A stretch of DNA of 64,000 bases from Chitinophagales bacterium (GTDB lineage: Bacteria; Bacteroidota; Bacteroidia; Chitinophagales; Chitinophagaceae): assembly GCA_021323755.1 (NCBI GenBank), contig JAJPKJ010000007.1, positions 1 to 64,000 on the forward strand, written 5' to 3'. The notes below the pieces were generated by a model, which worked only from the letters and a program-made list of their open reading frames with translations, ran no database searches and was not told the DNA's origin. How positions within the stretch are numbered: the first letter of the stretch is position 1; every line of letters starts with the position of its first letter. Made by a program: the position numbers and the translations under genes. Shown here piece after piece: positions 21,198 to 31,479 of this stretch.

Positions 21198-22124
21198 TTA
21201 CAAATCTTCTTTATCTGCAGCGCGTTTTAGAATTTCTTTTTCTTCATCAGTTAAAAAACGATACCCTTCCTGGTTTATCTTATCCAGGATATCATCAATC
21301 CTTTTCTGCGTTATATTTGGTATTTTCTTAAACGGCTGCGTCCCGGAAACCTTATAAAAAAATTGTTCTTTGGTTGATTTCAAATTTGCTTTTGCATCTG
21401 GATTGAACAGGTTTCCAAACCAATCAAAAAAATTATTCATCCACACACTCCAATCATTTCCTCTGCGCATTTGATGTATAAAAATAAATCCAAAAACGCC
21501 CGCACTGATATTTGCAATGTAAGAACCCACGTCACCATACCCGATACTGTAGAAATTCATTAGGATATAGATGCCCGTTAGTATCCACAATGGAATGCCT
21601 CCATTAATCATGGGGAAAATGCGATAATCGGATGCCAATACGGTGACGGCAATGGCAATGGCCAGCACCGATGGGTTTGCGCCCGTTAAAAATGCACCGG
21701 TGATATGCGAATTGAGTTTTGGGAAAGCCTGGTAGGCAAGAATGTAAAAGGCTGCGCTGAACAATCCGGCATAAATATATAGGGGAATTAATCTTCTATT
21801 GCCTGAAAGGTCCTGCAGAATATATCCAAAGGCCCAAAGCCAAAACATGTTGCCTATAAAGCGAAAAACTTCACTGTCGGCAAACATAAAAGTAAACAGG
21901 GTCCAGGGTCTGCCGTAAAGGGTGTGCGGATCTGCCGGCATTACAAACCAATGAAAAACATTTTTATAAAAATCGGCCGGTGTCGGAGAAATCGATAAGT
22001 AAATAATGTAGATGAACTTGAGGATGACAAAAAGAACCGCATTAAGAATAACCAACTGCATTAATGCATTACTCTCCTGCCCTACAGTCATTCTTTTACG
22101 ATACCTGTCTCCCATTAACTGCAT
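21198..22124 (-). CDS. rhomboid-family membrane protein, predicted catalytically inactive
   Basis: Rhomboid topology (FRFIGNMFWLWAFG, FLTGANPSVLA, SYIANISAGVFGF) but catalytic Ser/His replaced; C-terminal ISxxxIDxILDKINxxGYxxLTxEEKEIL tail. Confidence 0.85.
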   Translation of the reverse strand: MQLMGDRYRKRMTVGQESNALMQLVILNAVLFVILKFIYIIYLSISPTPADFYKNVFHWFVMPADPHTLYGRPWTLFTFMFADSEVFRFIGNMFWLWAFGYILQDLSGNRRLIPLYIYAGLFSAAFYILAYQAFPKLNSHITGAFLTGANPSVLAIAIAVTVLASDYRIFPMINGGIPLWILTGIYILMNFYSIGYGDVGSYIANISAGVFGFIFIHQMRRGNDWSVWMNNFFDWFGNLFNPDAKANLKSTKEQFFYKVSGTQPFKKIPNITQKRIDDILDKINQEGYRFLTDEEKEILKRAADKEDL

Positions 22125-22213
22125 ATGTTTATTTAAAATTACAAAACCAATTTTAAAGGTATTGCCTAAAACAAATCATTACTGATAATTTAACAGGAAA
22201 AAAACAAAAGAGT

Positions 22214-22834
22214 TCAATAAAAGTTACGCCTGTTTTTCCTGTTCCAATACATTACAAGAATCAAACCAACAATTGCGCCGCCAAGATGCGCCCAGTGGGC
22301 AACATTATCTCCCTGCCTTGGAGCAAAACTTCCGAATAGATCCCAAAGCATAAATGCGGGTATCACATATTTTGCCTTGACCGGAATGGGTATGAACATA
22401 ATGTACAAAGGAGTGTTTGGAAAGAGATATACAAAAGCAGCCATCACCCCCATAATAGCGCCAGATGCGCCAATAGCATATCCGAAATCCTTTTGTATAA
22501 GTAGTTGGGTCAATCCGGCAAGAACGCCGCATATCATATAGAAGGTCAAGAACCTTTTGCTGCCCCACAGGTTTTCAAGGATATTTCCAAACATCCATAG
22601 GGCGAACATATTAAAGAGAATATGTGCAAATGCTATTTGACCTCCTTCCAATGCCTGGTGCATGAACATATAACTAACGAGCTGCCAGATCTTGAAATTG
22701 CCTGTGTCCAGACTCCATAAGGCGCCATATTCTTCCAAAAAAAATCCCTGCTTGCCAAAGACAATCTGTGCTATCCACACAAGTCCGTTAATGATCAGCA
22801 GGTTTTTAATTACCGGTGTCAGCGTTTGATTCAT
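22214..22834 (-). CDS. rhomboid family intramembrane serine protease
   Basis: HILFN, GASGAIMG, AHLGGAIVG catalytic motifs intact. Confidence 0.93.
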   Translation of the reverse strand: MNQTLTPVIKNLLIINGLVWIAQIVFGKQGFFLEEYGALWSLDTGNFKIWQLVSYMFMHQALEGGQIAFAHILFNMFALWMFGNILENLWGSKRFLTFYMICGVLAGLTQLLIQKDFGYAIGASGAIMGVMAAFVYLFPNTPLYIMFIPIPVKAKYVIPAFMLWDLFGSFAPRQGDNVAHWAHLGGAIVGLILVMYWNRKNRRNFY

Positions 22835-22905
22835 AATTTTTAATTAAAGTGCGCAAATTAAACTTTACCATGATAAAATGATTTGCCACCACTCAAATAT
22901 CTCTG

Positions 22906-24315
22906 TTAATTTCTCAATTTCAATTGTACCACGTTTTCGATATGATGCGTGTGCGGAAACATATCAACAGGTTGAACTTTGGTGACAACATATTTCTCAT
23001 TGAGCAGGTTCAGATCTCTTGCCTGCGTTGCCGGATTGCAACTTACATATACCACTGTCGGCGCTTCCATGTCCAAGATCTTCTTTGTCAATTTTTCGTG
23101 CATGCCGGCGCGCGGCGGATCAGTAATGACTACATCTGGTTTGCCAAGTTGCGAAAAAAACTCATCATTGCAAATATCAATTACATCGCCGGCAAAAAAA
23201 TGCGCGTGATGAATAGCGTTCAATCCGGCATTTTGTTTTGCATCACCAATGGCTTCTTCCATTAACTCAACACCAATTATTTTTTTGGCAAGCCTGCTTA
23301 CAAAAATCCCAATGCTCCCGGTTCCGCAATACAGATCGTAGACGGTTTCTTCGCCCGTTAACTCAGCAAAATCGCGCGTTACCTGGTATAATTGCTCCGC
23401 TTGCCTGGTATTGGTTTGAAAGAAGGATTTCGGACCAATCTTGAATTGAAAATCTTCCAACTTTTCAATAATATACCCTTTTCCAAAAAAAACCTGCGGA
23501 AGCAAATTATGCAAACTATCGTTCTGCTTGGGATTAATCGTATACAATAAGGTGGTGATCACAGGAAAATGTTGCATGATGTAATCAAGCAACTGATTTC
23601 TTTTTTCATCATCATCAAATCCAAAAATGATATTCACCATGATCTCTCCAGTTGTGCAAATGCGTACCTGCATATTGCGCAACCATCCCTGGTGAAGTTT
23701 TATATCGTAAAAAGAACAGCCATTATCAATAGCCCAGTTTTTCACAGCCAGGCGGATCTGGTTGGTGGGTTCATTTTGCAAATAGCAGGTTTCGATATCA
23801 ATTATCTTGTCAAAAATTCCTTTGGCATGAAAACCAGCTACGTTTTGCATCGGAGAAATATCTGGATTATGCAGTTCCTCGAGCAACAAAAAACGTTTGT
23901 TGCTGAACGTATACTCAAGTTTATTGCGATAATATTTTGTTGACGATGAGCCAATGATCGGTTGCAAATGCGGAATCGAAATCTTTCCAATTCTTTTCAA
24001 CTGGTCTTCCACCTGCTTTTGTTTGTATGCCAGCTGATGGTCATAAGGCAGCATTTGCCATTGGCATCCGCCGCAAACACCAAAATGGGTGCAAAATGGT
24101 TCAACACGCTGAGCAGCATATTGATGATGATGGATGGCAAAACCTGCCGCCCAATCTTTTTTACTCTTAAACAATTTTATGTCCGCAATATCGCCGGGAA
24201 CGGCATTTTCAATAAACACCACTTTCCCTTCAACATGCGCCAGCGACTTGCCTTCAGCGGCATAATCTTCCACCAGGATTTTTTCGAGAATGATATTTCT
24301 GTTTTTTCTTTTCAC
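22906..24315 (-). CDS. rlmD: 23S rRNA (uracil-C5)-methyltransferase, RlmD/RumA family
   Basis: TRAM domain, FGVCGGCQWQ Fe-S cysteines, DLYCGTGSIG, DPPRAG, VSCNPATQARD. Confidence 0.92.
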   Translation of the reverse strand: MKRKNRNIILEKILVEDYAAEGKSLAHVEGKVVFIENAVPGDIADIKLFKSKKDWAAGFAIHHHQYAAQRVEPFCTHFGVCGGCQWQMLPYDHQLAYKQKQVEDQLKRIGKISIPHLQPIIGSSSTKYYRNKLEYTFSNKRFLLLEELHNPDISPMQNVAGFHAKGIFDKIIDIETCYLQNEPTNQIRLAVKNWAIDNGCSFYDIKLHQGWLRNMQVRICTTGEIMVNIIFGFDDDEKRNQLLDYIMQHFPVITTLLYTINPKQNDSLHNLLPQVFFGKGYIIEKLEDFQFKIGPKSFFQTNTRQAEQLYQVTRDFAELTGEETVYDLYCGTGSIGIFVSRLAKKIIGVELMEEAIGDAKQNAGLNAIHHAHFFAGDVIDICNDEFFSQLGKPDVVITDPPRAGMHEKLTKKILDMEAPTVVYVSCNPATQARDLNLLNEKYVVTKVQPVDMFPHTHHIENVVQLKLRN

Positions 24316-24424
24316 CGCGCAAAAGTAAGAATACTAAACCTTACGGATTTTACGTTTTCAGAAGCTCTTAACAATGTCAATCATCAAAAAGTTTAACTTC
24401 GTTGCCAATACTTTAAAACCTAAT

Positions 24425-25870
24425 ATGAGCTTACGAAAAATCAATTTCTCCTTTCTTCTTTTGTCATTATCCGTCACCGCGTTTGCCCAGCAAGGACACA
24501 ATATAAAACTCACTTTAAAACCATATAAAAAAGAACAGGTTTATCTAGGCTATTATTATGGCAAATTGAAAGCGGTCAGCGATTCGACGATTTTGGATGA
24601 AAATAGCAGGGGGGAATTCAAAGGCAAAGAAAAACTGCCTCCCGGTATCTATTTTGTTGTTTCACCAAAAAAAGAAATTTTATTTGAAGTACTAATAGAC
24701 AGTGAGCAAAATTTTTCCATCAGCGCCGACACCGTGGACCTGATGCATAATATCACGTTCACTGGTTCTGCAGACAATAAACTGTTTCAATCATACACCA
24801 ATTTTGCTGCAAAAGATGGAAAGGCCATTGCCGATCTGCAAAAGGATCTTGGCAATGCAAAAACAAAATCAGATTCAACGCAGATCATTGATAAAATAAG
24901 ATCCCTTGATCAGGAAATACAAGATTATAGAAATGATGTTCAGAAAAAATACCCTGCTTCTCTGTTAGCCGGATTATTTACGGCGATGAAAGAACCTGTT
25001 GTTCCGCCAGCAGATAAGCAACCCGGCGGAAAATATGACACCGCATTTGCTTATCATTATTTCAAATCACATTATTGGGACGGCGTTTCATTTACTGATG
25101 ATAAACTCGTGCGCACACCCATATTTGAACCGAAACTTGAAAAATATTACCGCGATCTTGTTCCCCACGATGCAGATTCCATCAACAAAGAAGTCGACTG
25201 GATGCTTTTATATGCCCGCGTTAATAAAGAACTATTCAAATATTTACTCGTTCATTTTGTGCAGAAATATGTGAACCCTGAATACATGGGAGAAGATGCA
25301 GTCTTTGTTCATTTGTTTGAAAAATTCATTAATACAGGAGAAGCAGATTTCTTCACCGAAAAATATCGCAAATTCATCAATGACCGCGCATATAGTTTAA
25401 TGGCAAACCTTATCGGTCAGCCCGCTCCGAATTTGATAATGGTCGATACCTCTGACAAGGCTTCGCCATTGTACAATGTGAATGCAAAATTCATAGTGAT
25501 CTGTTTTTGGGACCCAACATGCAGTCATTGCAAGGAAGAAGTTCCAAAACTCGATTCCATTTACGAAGCAAAGTGGAAACAGGAAGGCGTAAAAATGTAT
25601 GGAGTAATGGTTGATGGTGGAAGGGCAAACTGGACGAGATTCATACAAGATCATAATTTAAGGGACTGGTATCATGTTTATGAAACCAAAGAACATCATG
25701 ATGCAGAAGAAGCTGCAGGCAAGCCCGGCTACAAACAATTGTATGATGTTTATCAAACTCCGACATTATTTCTGCTCGATAAGGACAAACGCATCATCGC
25801 AAAAAAATTAACTTACCAGCAGTTCGATAAAATAATAACCTTGAAACTGAATAACACCAAATCCAGCTGA
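24425..25870 (+). CDS. thioredoxin-like protein of DUF5106/TlpA type, secreted
   Basis: Signal peptide SLSVTAFAQQ; VICFWDPTCSHCKEEVPKLDSIY (C-x2-C). Confidence 0.85.
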   Translation: MSLRKINFSFLLLSLSVTAFAQQGHNIKLTLKPYKKEQVYLGYYYGKLKAVSDSTILDENSRGEFKGKEKLPPGIYFVVSPKKEILFEVLIDSEQNFSISADTVDLMHNITFTGSADNKLFQSYTNFAAKDGKAIADLQKDLGNAKTKSDSTQIIDKIRSLDQEIQDYRNDVQKKYPASLLAGLFTAMKEPVVPPADKQPGGKYDTAFAYHYFKSHYWDGVSFTDDKLVRTPIFEPKLEKYYRDLVPHDADSINKEVDWMLLYARVNKELFKYLLVHFVQKYVNPEYMGEDAVFVHLFEKFINTGEADFFTEKYRKFINDRAYSLMANLIGQPAPNLIMVDTSDKASPLYNVNAKFIVICFWDPTCSHCKEEVPKLDSIYEAKWKQEGVKMYGVMVDGGRANWTRFIQDHNLRDWYHVYETKEHHDAEEAAGKPGYKQLYDVYQTPTLFLLDKDKRIIAKKLTYQQFDKIITLKLNNTKSS

Positions 25871-25871
25871 T

Positions 25872-27818
25872 ATGAGGAAGATAGCAGGTATTTTTTCAAT
25901 CATAATCGTCTCTTGTCTTTTTGTCATTACTAGAGCTAATGCACAAACTATTTTTACTTATGGCAATACTGCGGTAAGCAAAGTCGATTTTTTAAAAGCA
26001 TACCAAAAGAACAATACAGAAAAAACCGCTACCGAAAAATCTTACCGTGATTATCTTGAATTATATATCCGCTTCAGGTTAAAAGTGAAAGCCGCTTATG
26101 ACATGAAGATCGATACTTTATCAAACCAAAAAATTGAATTGCAAAATTTCCGCAACCAGGTTGCCGATGGTTATATCAACGATAAAGAAAGTCTGGATAA
26201 ACTAATCAACGAAGCCTTTGTACGCAGTCAAAAAGATATTCATCTGGCGCATATTTTTATCGCGTTTCCTAAAAATGCGTCAGCTGCTGATAGTTTGAAA
26301 ACATCACAAAAAGCAACCGATGTTCTTAATGAATTGAAGAAGGGGAAAAATTTTGGTGAGGCCGCAGTTCAGTATTCAGATGATCCGGCTGCAAAACAAA
26401 ATCGTGGAGAAGTAGGCTACATCACTGTTTTCACATTGCCCTATGATTTGGAAAACCTCGCTTATAATACGCTGCCTAATCAGATCTCAAAAATATACCG
26501 AAGCAAATCGGGTTATCATATTTTTAAAAATCTGGGAGAAAGAAAAGCAATCGGCAAAATAAGAGTGGCGCATATATTATTGGCATTCCCGCCAAATGCT
26601 TCCGACCCTGCTAAAGCAGCAACGAAACAAAAAGCCGATTCTATCTATGATGCTTTGAAGAATGGCGCCGCTTTTGGCGAGCTCGCAAAAAAATTCAGTG
26701 CTGATAATCTTTCTTACCAAACCAATGGCGAAATTGCAGAATTTGGAGTCGGGAAATATGATAGACCCTTTGAAGATGCCGCCTTTTCTTTGAAGAGTGA
26801 TGGCGACATCAGCGAACCCGTTCGCACTGCTTTCGGATACCATATCATTAAAAGATTGGGAAGAAAGCCTGTCTCAACCGTCGCTAACAAAGAAACTACT
26901 GAATCGATCAAACAAATCGTGATCAATGACGCACGTATTAACGTTTCCAAAAAGATCCTCCTGGAAAGAGTGCTTACACAAACTCATTTCAAACGCTTAC
27001 CGATAAACGAAAATGATTTATGGATATTCACCGACAGTTTTTTACAAAGCAAAACAGTTCCTTTATTGAACGGGCTGAATAATACCACCGGTCTTTTTTC
27101 ATTTCCACAAAAAAATATTGTTGTAAAAGACTGGCTTAGTTATATTAAAACGGCAAGAAATGTTCCGGCGTTAAGCAATGGAAAGACGATGAAGGAAATT
27201 TTTGAACAATATCTGCAAACCGTTGCCTTTGAATATTATCGTAATCATCTTGAGGATTACAATAAAGATTTTGCTTACCAGCTCAATGAATTTAAAGAAG
27301 GTAATATGTTGTTTGAAATCATGCAACGGAAAATATGGGATAAGGCCTCAACCGACAGCACCGGACTAAGAAAATATTTTGAAGACCATAAGGACAAATA
27401 TTGGTGGGATGCAAGCGCCGATGCTGTTGTGTTTACCTGCAGCAATGAAAAAGCGGCAAACACTACCAAACAAAAATTGCAAAACAATATTGGTGGATGG
27501 AAGAAATTGGTGGATGCTTCGGACGGATCAACACAAGCGGATTCAGGCCGATTTTTATTAACGCAGCTACCATTGCCCGAAGAAAAAAAATTCACCGAAT
27601 CGCAATTTAGCTCTATGGTCAGCAATCAACCTGATAATACGGTCACTTTTGCTTATATCATTAAATTGTACAACGAACGTTCGCCAAGAAATTTTGCAGA
27701 AGCGAGAGGATTGGTTACCAATGACTACCAGCTTTATTTGGAAGACAAATGGATCCAGGAATTGAAAAAACAGTATCCGGTAAAAATCAATGAGGCTGTT
27801 GTTAAGAGTTTGAAATAG
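25872..27818 (+). CDS. parvulin-type peptidyl-prolyl isomerase (SurA/PpiD-like), two rotamase domains
   Basis: Two HILLAF/HIFIAF...GEVGYITVF / GEIAEFGVGKYDRPFEDAAF...GYHIIK repeats. Confidence 0.9.
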   Translation: MRKIAGIFSIIIVSCLFVITRANAQTIFTYGNTAVSKVDFLKAYQKNNTEKTATEKSYRDYLELYIRFRLKVKAAYDMKIDTLSNQKIELQNFRNQVADGYINDKESLDKLINEAFVRSQKDIHLAHIFIAFPKNASAADSLKTSQKATDVLNELKKGKNFGEAAVQYSDDPAAKQNRGEVGYITVFTLPYDLENLAYNTLPNQISKIYRSKSGYHIFKNLGERKAIGKIRVAHILLAFPPNASDPAKAATKQKADSIYDALKNGAAFGELAKKFSADNLSYQTNGEIAEFGVGKYDRPFEDAAFSLKSDGDISEPVRTAFGYHIIKRLGRKPVSTVANKETTESIKQIVINDARINVSKKILLERVLTQTHFKRLPINENDLWIFTDSFLQSKTVPLLNGLNNTTGLFSFPQKNIVVKDWLSYIKTARNVPALSNGKTMKEIFEQYLQTVAFEYYRNHLEDYNKDFAYQLNEFKEGNMLFEIMQRKIWDKASTDSTGLRKYFEDHKDKYWWDASADAVVFTCSNEKAANTTKQKLQNNIGGWKKLVDASDGSTQADSGRFLLTQLPLPEEKKFTESQFSSMVSNQPDNTVTFAYIIKLYNERSPRNFAEARGLVTNDYQLYLEDKWIQELKKQYPVKINEAVVKSLK

Positions 27819-27888
27819 TCCGAACTATCGTAAAGAAAATATTTTATACTCTGCAATAGAGCTCCGGCCCCTGCCATCGGACTTTTCA

Positions 27889-28842
27889 CTATACGATCTC
27901 CTTCACCACGTTACAGATGACTTTGGGTTTTCCTAATGTGTAATAATGTAAAACCGGGACTTCCGCTTTCTTTAATTCTTTGCTTTGCTGCGTGAGCCAT
28001 TCGGTCCCTACTTTTTCAACTTCTTCATCATTCCTGCATTTGATGATCGCATCCGACAGGTCGGCGGGAATATCGACATGAAAAATTTTGGGTAAAATAC
28101 TCAGTTGTTTTTTACTGGTTATCGGTTTTAGTCCCGGAATGATCGGCACATTTATGCCAATGCCTTTGCAGGCTTTTACGAAGTCAAAATATTTTTGATT
28201 ATCAAAAAACATTTGCGTGGTGATATATTCTGCCCCTGCATCCACCTTTGCCTTAAGAAAATTTAGATCTGTACTGATGTTGGGCGATTCAAAATGTTTT
28301 TCGGGATAGCCGGCAACACCAATGCAAAAATTGGTCTTGCCCCCGTTCTTAATATCTTCTTCGATATAGATTCCATTGTTCAAATGGACCACTTGTTTCA
28401 ACAGATCAATTGCATAATGATGCCCATCTGCCTCGGGCTCAAAAGATGATTCGTTTTTTGCGGCATCACCACGCAGCACCAGCACATTATCAACACCTAA
28501 AAAATGAAGATCGATCAATGCATCTTCAGTCTCTCTCCGGGTAAACCCGCCGCAGATCAAATGAGGCACTGCATCTACTCGATAGTGATTCATGATTGCT
28601 GCGCAAATGCCAACTGTTCCCGGGCGTTTGCGTACTTCCACTTTTTCAAAAGTGCCGTCCGGCTTTTTTTTGAACATCGTTTCACTGCGATGATAAGTAA
28701 CATTGATAAATGATGGTTTGAACTCCATCATCGGATCAAGATGTTCGTAAATGGAATTAATGGTCTTACCTTTTAACGGCGGTAATATTTCAAAAGAAAT
28801 CTGTGTGCCTTTTGCATTTTGTATGTGCTCTATAACTTTCAT
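27889..28842 (-). CDS. metF: methylenetetrahydrofolate reductase
   Basis: FEILPPLKGKTI, FINVTYH, DNVLVLRGD, TTQMFFDN; internal ATG (MKVIEHIQ) preferred over track start. Confidence 0.95.
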   Translation of the reverse strand: MKVIEHIQNAKGTQISFEILPPLKGKTINSIYEHLDPMMEFKPSFINVTYHRSETMFKKKPDGTFEKVEVRKRPGTVGICAAIMNHYRVDAVPHLICGGFTRRETEDALIDLHFLGVDNVLVLRGDAAKNESSFEPEADGHHYAIDLLKQVVHLNNGIYIEEDIKNGGKTNFCIGVAGYPEKHFESPNISTDLNFLKAKVDAGAEYITTQMFFDNQKYFDFVKACKGIGINVPIIPGLKPITSKKQLSILPKIFHVDIPADLSDAIIKCRNDEEVEKVGTEWLTQQSKELKKAEVPVLHYYTLGKPKVICNVVKEIV

Positions 28843-29046
28843 GGTATTTGAAGATAGAAGAAAGAAGGTAGAATTTTGAAGTATGCGTTCCCGTCTCTGC
28901 ATTCCACATACGATATCCTGTCTCCTTTCTTCTTCACAAGTTTGCAAACATAAATCATTAGCGTAACAACGCAAATAGCTGTTAAAGTATTTTTCTAAAT
29001 ATGCATTTCAAAATTCTTCCGGTATTTTTGCGCCAAATATTTTTCA

Positions 29047-29817
29047 TTGAGCATAACTATACAAACTGACGATCTCGTAAAAAAGTACGGTAACCGCACG
29101 GTAGTTAATCATGTCTCTGTAAATCTGCAGCAGGGTGAAATAGTTGGATTACTTGGCCCCAATGGCGCTGGTAAAACAACTACTTTTTATATGGTGGTTG
29201 GATTGATAAAGCCCGATGAAGGTGACGTTTTTTTGGATGAAACCAACATTACCAAATTGCCCATGTATAAACGCGCGCAAATGGGTATTGCATATTTGCC
29301 CCAGGAGGCTTCGGTCTTCCGAAAGTTAAGTGTGGAAGATAATGTGAAAGCAATTCTGGAAATGACGAAGCTTTCAAAAAAAGAACAGAAAGACAAATTG
29401 GAGTCATTGCTGGAGGAATTTGGATTAAATCATGTAAGAAAAAATAATGGCGACTCATTGAGCGGTGGCGAAAGAAGAAGGACCGAAATTGCCCGGGCAC
29501 TGGCTGTCGATCCGAAATTTATTTTACTTGATGAACCTTTTGCCGGAGTTGATCCGATCGCCGTGGAAGATATTCAGGCTGTTGTTGCCAGATTAAAATA
29601 TAAAAACATCGGCATCTTGATCACCGATCATAATGTCAATGAAACGCTCTCGATTTGTGACCGCGCATACTTATTGATTGAAGGAAAAATTTTTAAACAC
29701 GGAACTGCTGAAGAATTGGCCAACGATGAACAGGTTCGCCGTTTATATCTGGGAAGAAATTTTGAATTGAAACGTAAAGATTATCTGCATGAAGAAGCGC
29801 GAAAGGAAAGTCTGTAA
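29047..29817 (+). CDS. lptB: LPS export ABC transporter ATP-binding protein LptB
   Basis: [51 protein letters not shown] start. Confidence 0.95.
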   Translation: MSITIQTDDLVKKYGNRTVVNHVSVNLQQGEIVGLLGPNGAGKTTTFYMVVGLIKPDEGDVFLDETNITKLPMYKRAQMGIAYLPQEASVFRKLSVEDNVKAILEMTKLSKKEQKDKLESLLEEFGLNHVRKNNGDSLSGGERRRTEIARALAVDPKFILLDEPFAGVDPIAVEDIQAVVARLKYKNIGILITDHNVNETLSICDRAYLLIEGKIFKHGTAEELANDEQVRRLYLGRNFELKRKDYLHEEARKESL

Positions 29818-29958
29818 ATTCTTCAATGGGGCTAATAATACACGGTTCCCCTGGCATGGATGTCTACTGCGGGCACCGGAGTCCTATTCATAATACGCTA
29901 ACTAAATCTTCACCGATTTCTCTTTCCCATGTCATAATCATTGCTTATTTTGCTGTAA

Positions 29959-31479
29959 ATGAAATTACTGAGTCCGGCAATATCGAGGTTGGCGCGTTTA
30001 CGTCTCTGGCAAATCGAGCAGTGGATGCAGAATCCTGTGGATATGCAGCGGCAAGTGTTGCAGCATTTGGTTACCTCCGCGCAATACACCGAATTTGGGC
30101 GCAAGTATAATTTCTCAAAAATATTTTCCATCAAAGAATTTAAGAAAGCGGTCCCCATTCATGAATATGATGACCTGAAACCATATATCCAGCGCATCAT
30201 GAACGGCGAACAAAATATTTTGTGGGATACCCCGGTGAGTTGGTTTGCAAAAAGTAGCGGCACGACGAGCGATAAGAGCAAATTCATTCCGGTCAGTGAA
30301 GAAAGTTTGCAGGATTGCCATTACAAGGGCGCGAAGGATGTGTTGACGATGTATTATAATTTTAATCCCGATTCTGATCTGCTTACGGGCAAAGGTTTGG
30401 TAATCGGCGGAAGTCATAATATCAATCAGCTCAATGAAGAAGCGCATTATGGAGATCTGAGCGCTTTGCTCTTGCAAAATTCTCCGTTTTGGGCAACCTG
30501 GCTACGCACCCCGGAATTAAATATTGCCCTGCTCGATGAATGGGAAAATAAGATCGAAAAGCTCGCACAAAATACCATCAACGAAAACGTAACCTCTATT
30601 TCCGGCGTTCCAACATGGACGATGGTTTTGATAAAACGTATTTTGGAAATGACGGGCAAAACTACATTGGGTGAAGTTTGGCCTTCGCTGGAATTATACA
30701 TCCATGGTGGCGTTTCGTTTACTCCTTACCGTGAGCAATTTGAAAAACTGATCGGCAGAAAAATAAATTATCTCGACATGTATAATGCGAGTGAAGGATT
30801 TTTTGCGGCCCAGGCAAATCCCAATGACGATGGCATGTTGTTATTTTTAGACCATGGGATTTTTATGGAATTCATGCCCATTGAAGAATACGGAAGACAA
30901 CAGCCGGAAACCATCGGGTTGAAAGATGTTGAAATTGGTGAACAATATGCCCTGGTTATCAATACCAACGGCGGCCTATGGCGATATCTTTTAGGGGATA
31001 CGATCCAATTCACTTCCCTAAATCCTTACCGGATAAAAGTGACGGGAAGACTAAAGCATTATATAAATGCGTTTGGAGAAGAAGTGATCGTCGATAATTC
31101 TGATAAGGCAATCGCTATTGCTTGTGAAAAAACAAATGCGGTCGTGAATGATTACACTGCAGCCCCGGTTTATTTTAGCGACAACAGTAACGGCGCCCAT
31201 GAATGGCTAATCGAGTTTGAAAAAATCCCGGAAAATATTAGTCACTTTACCTACGAATTGGACAACGCATTAAAAAACATTAACAGCGATTACGAAGCCA
31301 AGCGCCATAAGGATATTGCGCTGCGAATGCCTTTGGTAAAAGCCTTGCCAAAAGGTTTATTTACAGAATGGCTCCGCAGCAAAGGCAAGTTGGGCGGGCA
31401 GCACAAGGTTCCGCGTTTATCCAACGACAGAAAATATATTGATGAAATAAATGCTTTGGAATTGCGTTTTCATCCCTGA
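29959..31479 (+). CDS. GH3 auxin-responsive promoter family protein (adenylate-forming)
   Basis: TEFGRKYNFSKI, PVSWFAKSSGTTSDKSKFIPVS, YNASEGFFAAQ, KGLFTEWLRSKGKLGGQHKVPRLSNDRKY. Confidence 0.92.
   Translation: MKLLSPAISRLARLRLWQIEQWMQNPVDMQRQVLQHLVTSAQYTEFGRKYNFSKIFSIKEFKKAVPIHEYDDLKPYIQRIMNGEQNILWDTPVSWFAKSSGTTSDKSKFIPVSEESLQDCHYKGAKDVLTMYYNFNPDSDLLTGKGLVIGGSHNINQLNEEAHYGDLSALLLQNSPFWATWLRTPELNIALLDEWENKIEKLAQNTINENVTSISGVPTWTMVLIKRILEMTGKTTLGEVWPSLELYIHGGVSFTPYREQFEKLIGRKINYLDMYNASEGFFAAQANPNDDGMLLFLDHGIFMEFMPIEEYGRQQPETIGLKDVEIGEQYALVINTNGGLWRYLLGDTIQFTSLNPYRIKVTGRLKHYINAFGEEVIVDNSDKAIAIACEKTNAVVNDYTAAPVYFSDNSNGAHEWLIEFEKIPENISHFTYELDNALKNINSDYEAKRHKDIALRMPLVKALPKGLFTEWLRSKGKLGGQHKVPRLSNDRKYIDEINALELRFHP

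Noticed and set aside
27818-27895. AGTCCGA ... TCGGACT and ATCGTA ... TACGAT repeats between the peptidyl-prolyl isomerase and metF
   Set aside because: Large loop and non-nested arrangement; at most a weak convergent terminator.
28856-28937. Inverted repeat AGAAGAAAG ... CTTTCTTCT in the metF leader
   Set aside because: Low-complexity purine/pyrimidine tracts with a ~60-nt loop; no terminator, riboswitch core or leader peptide seen.
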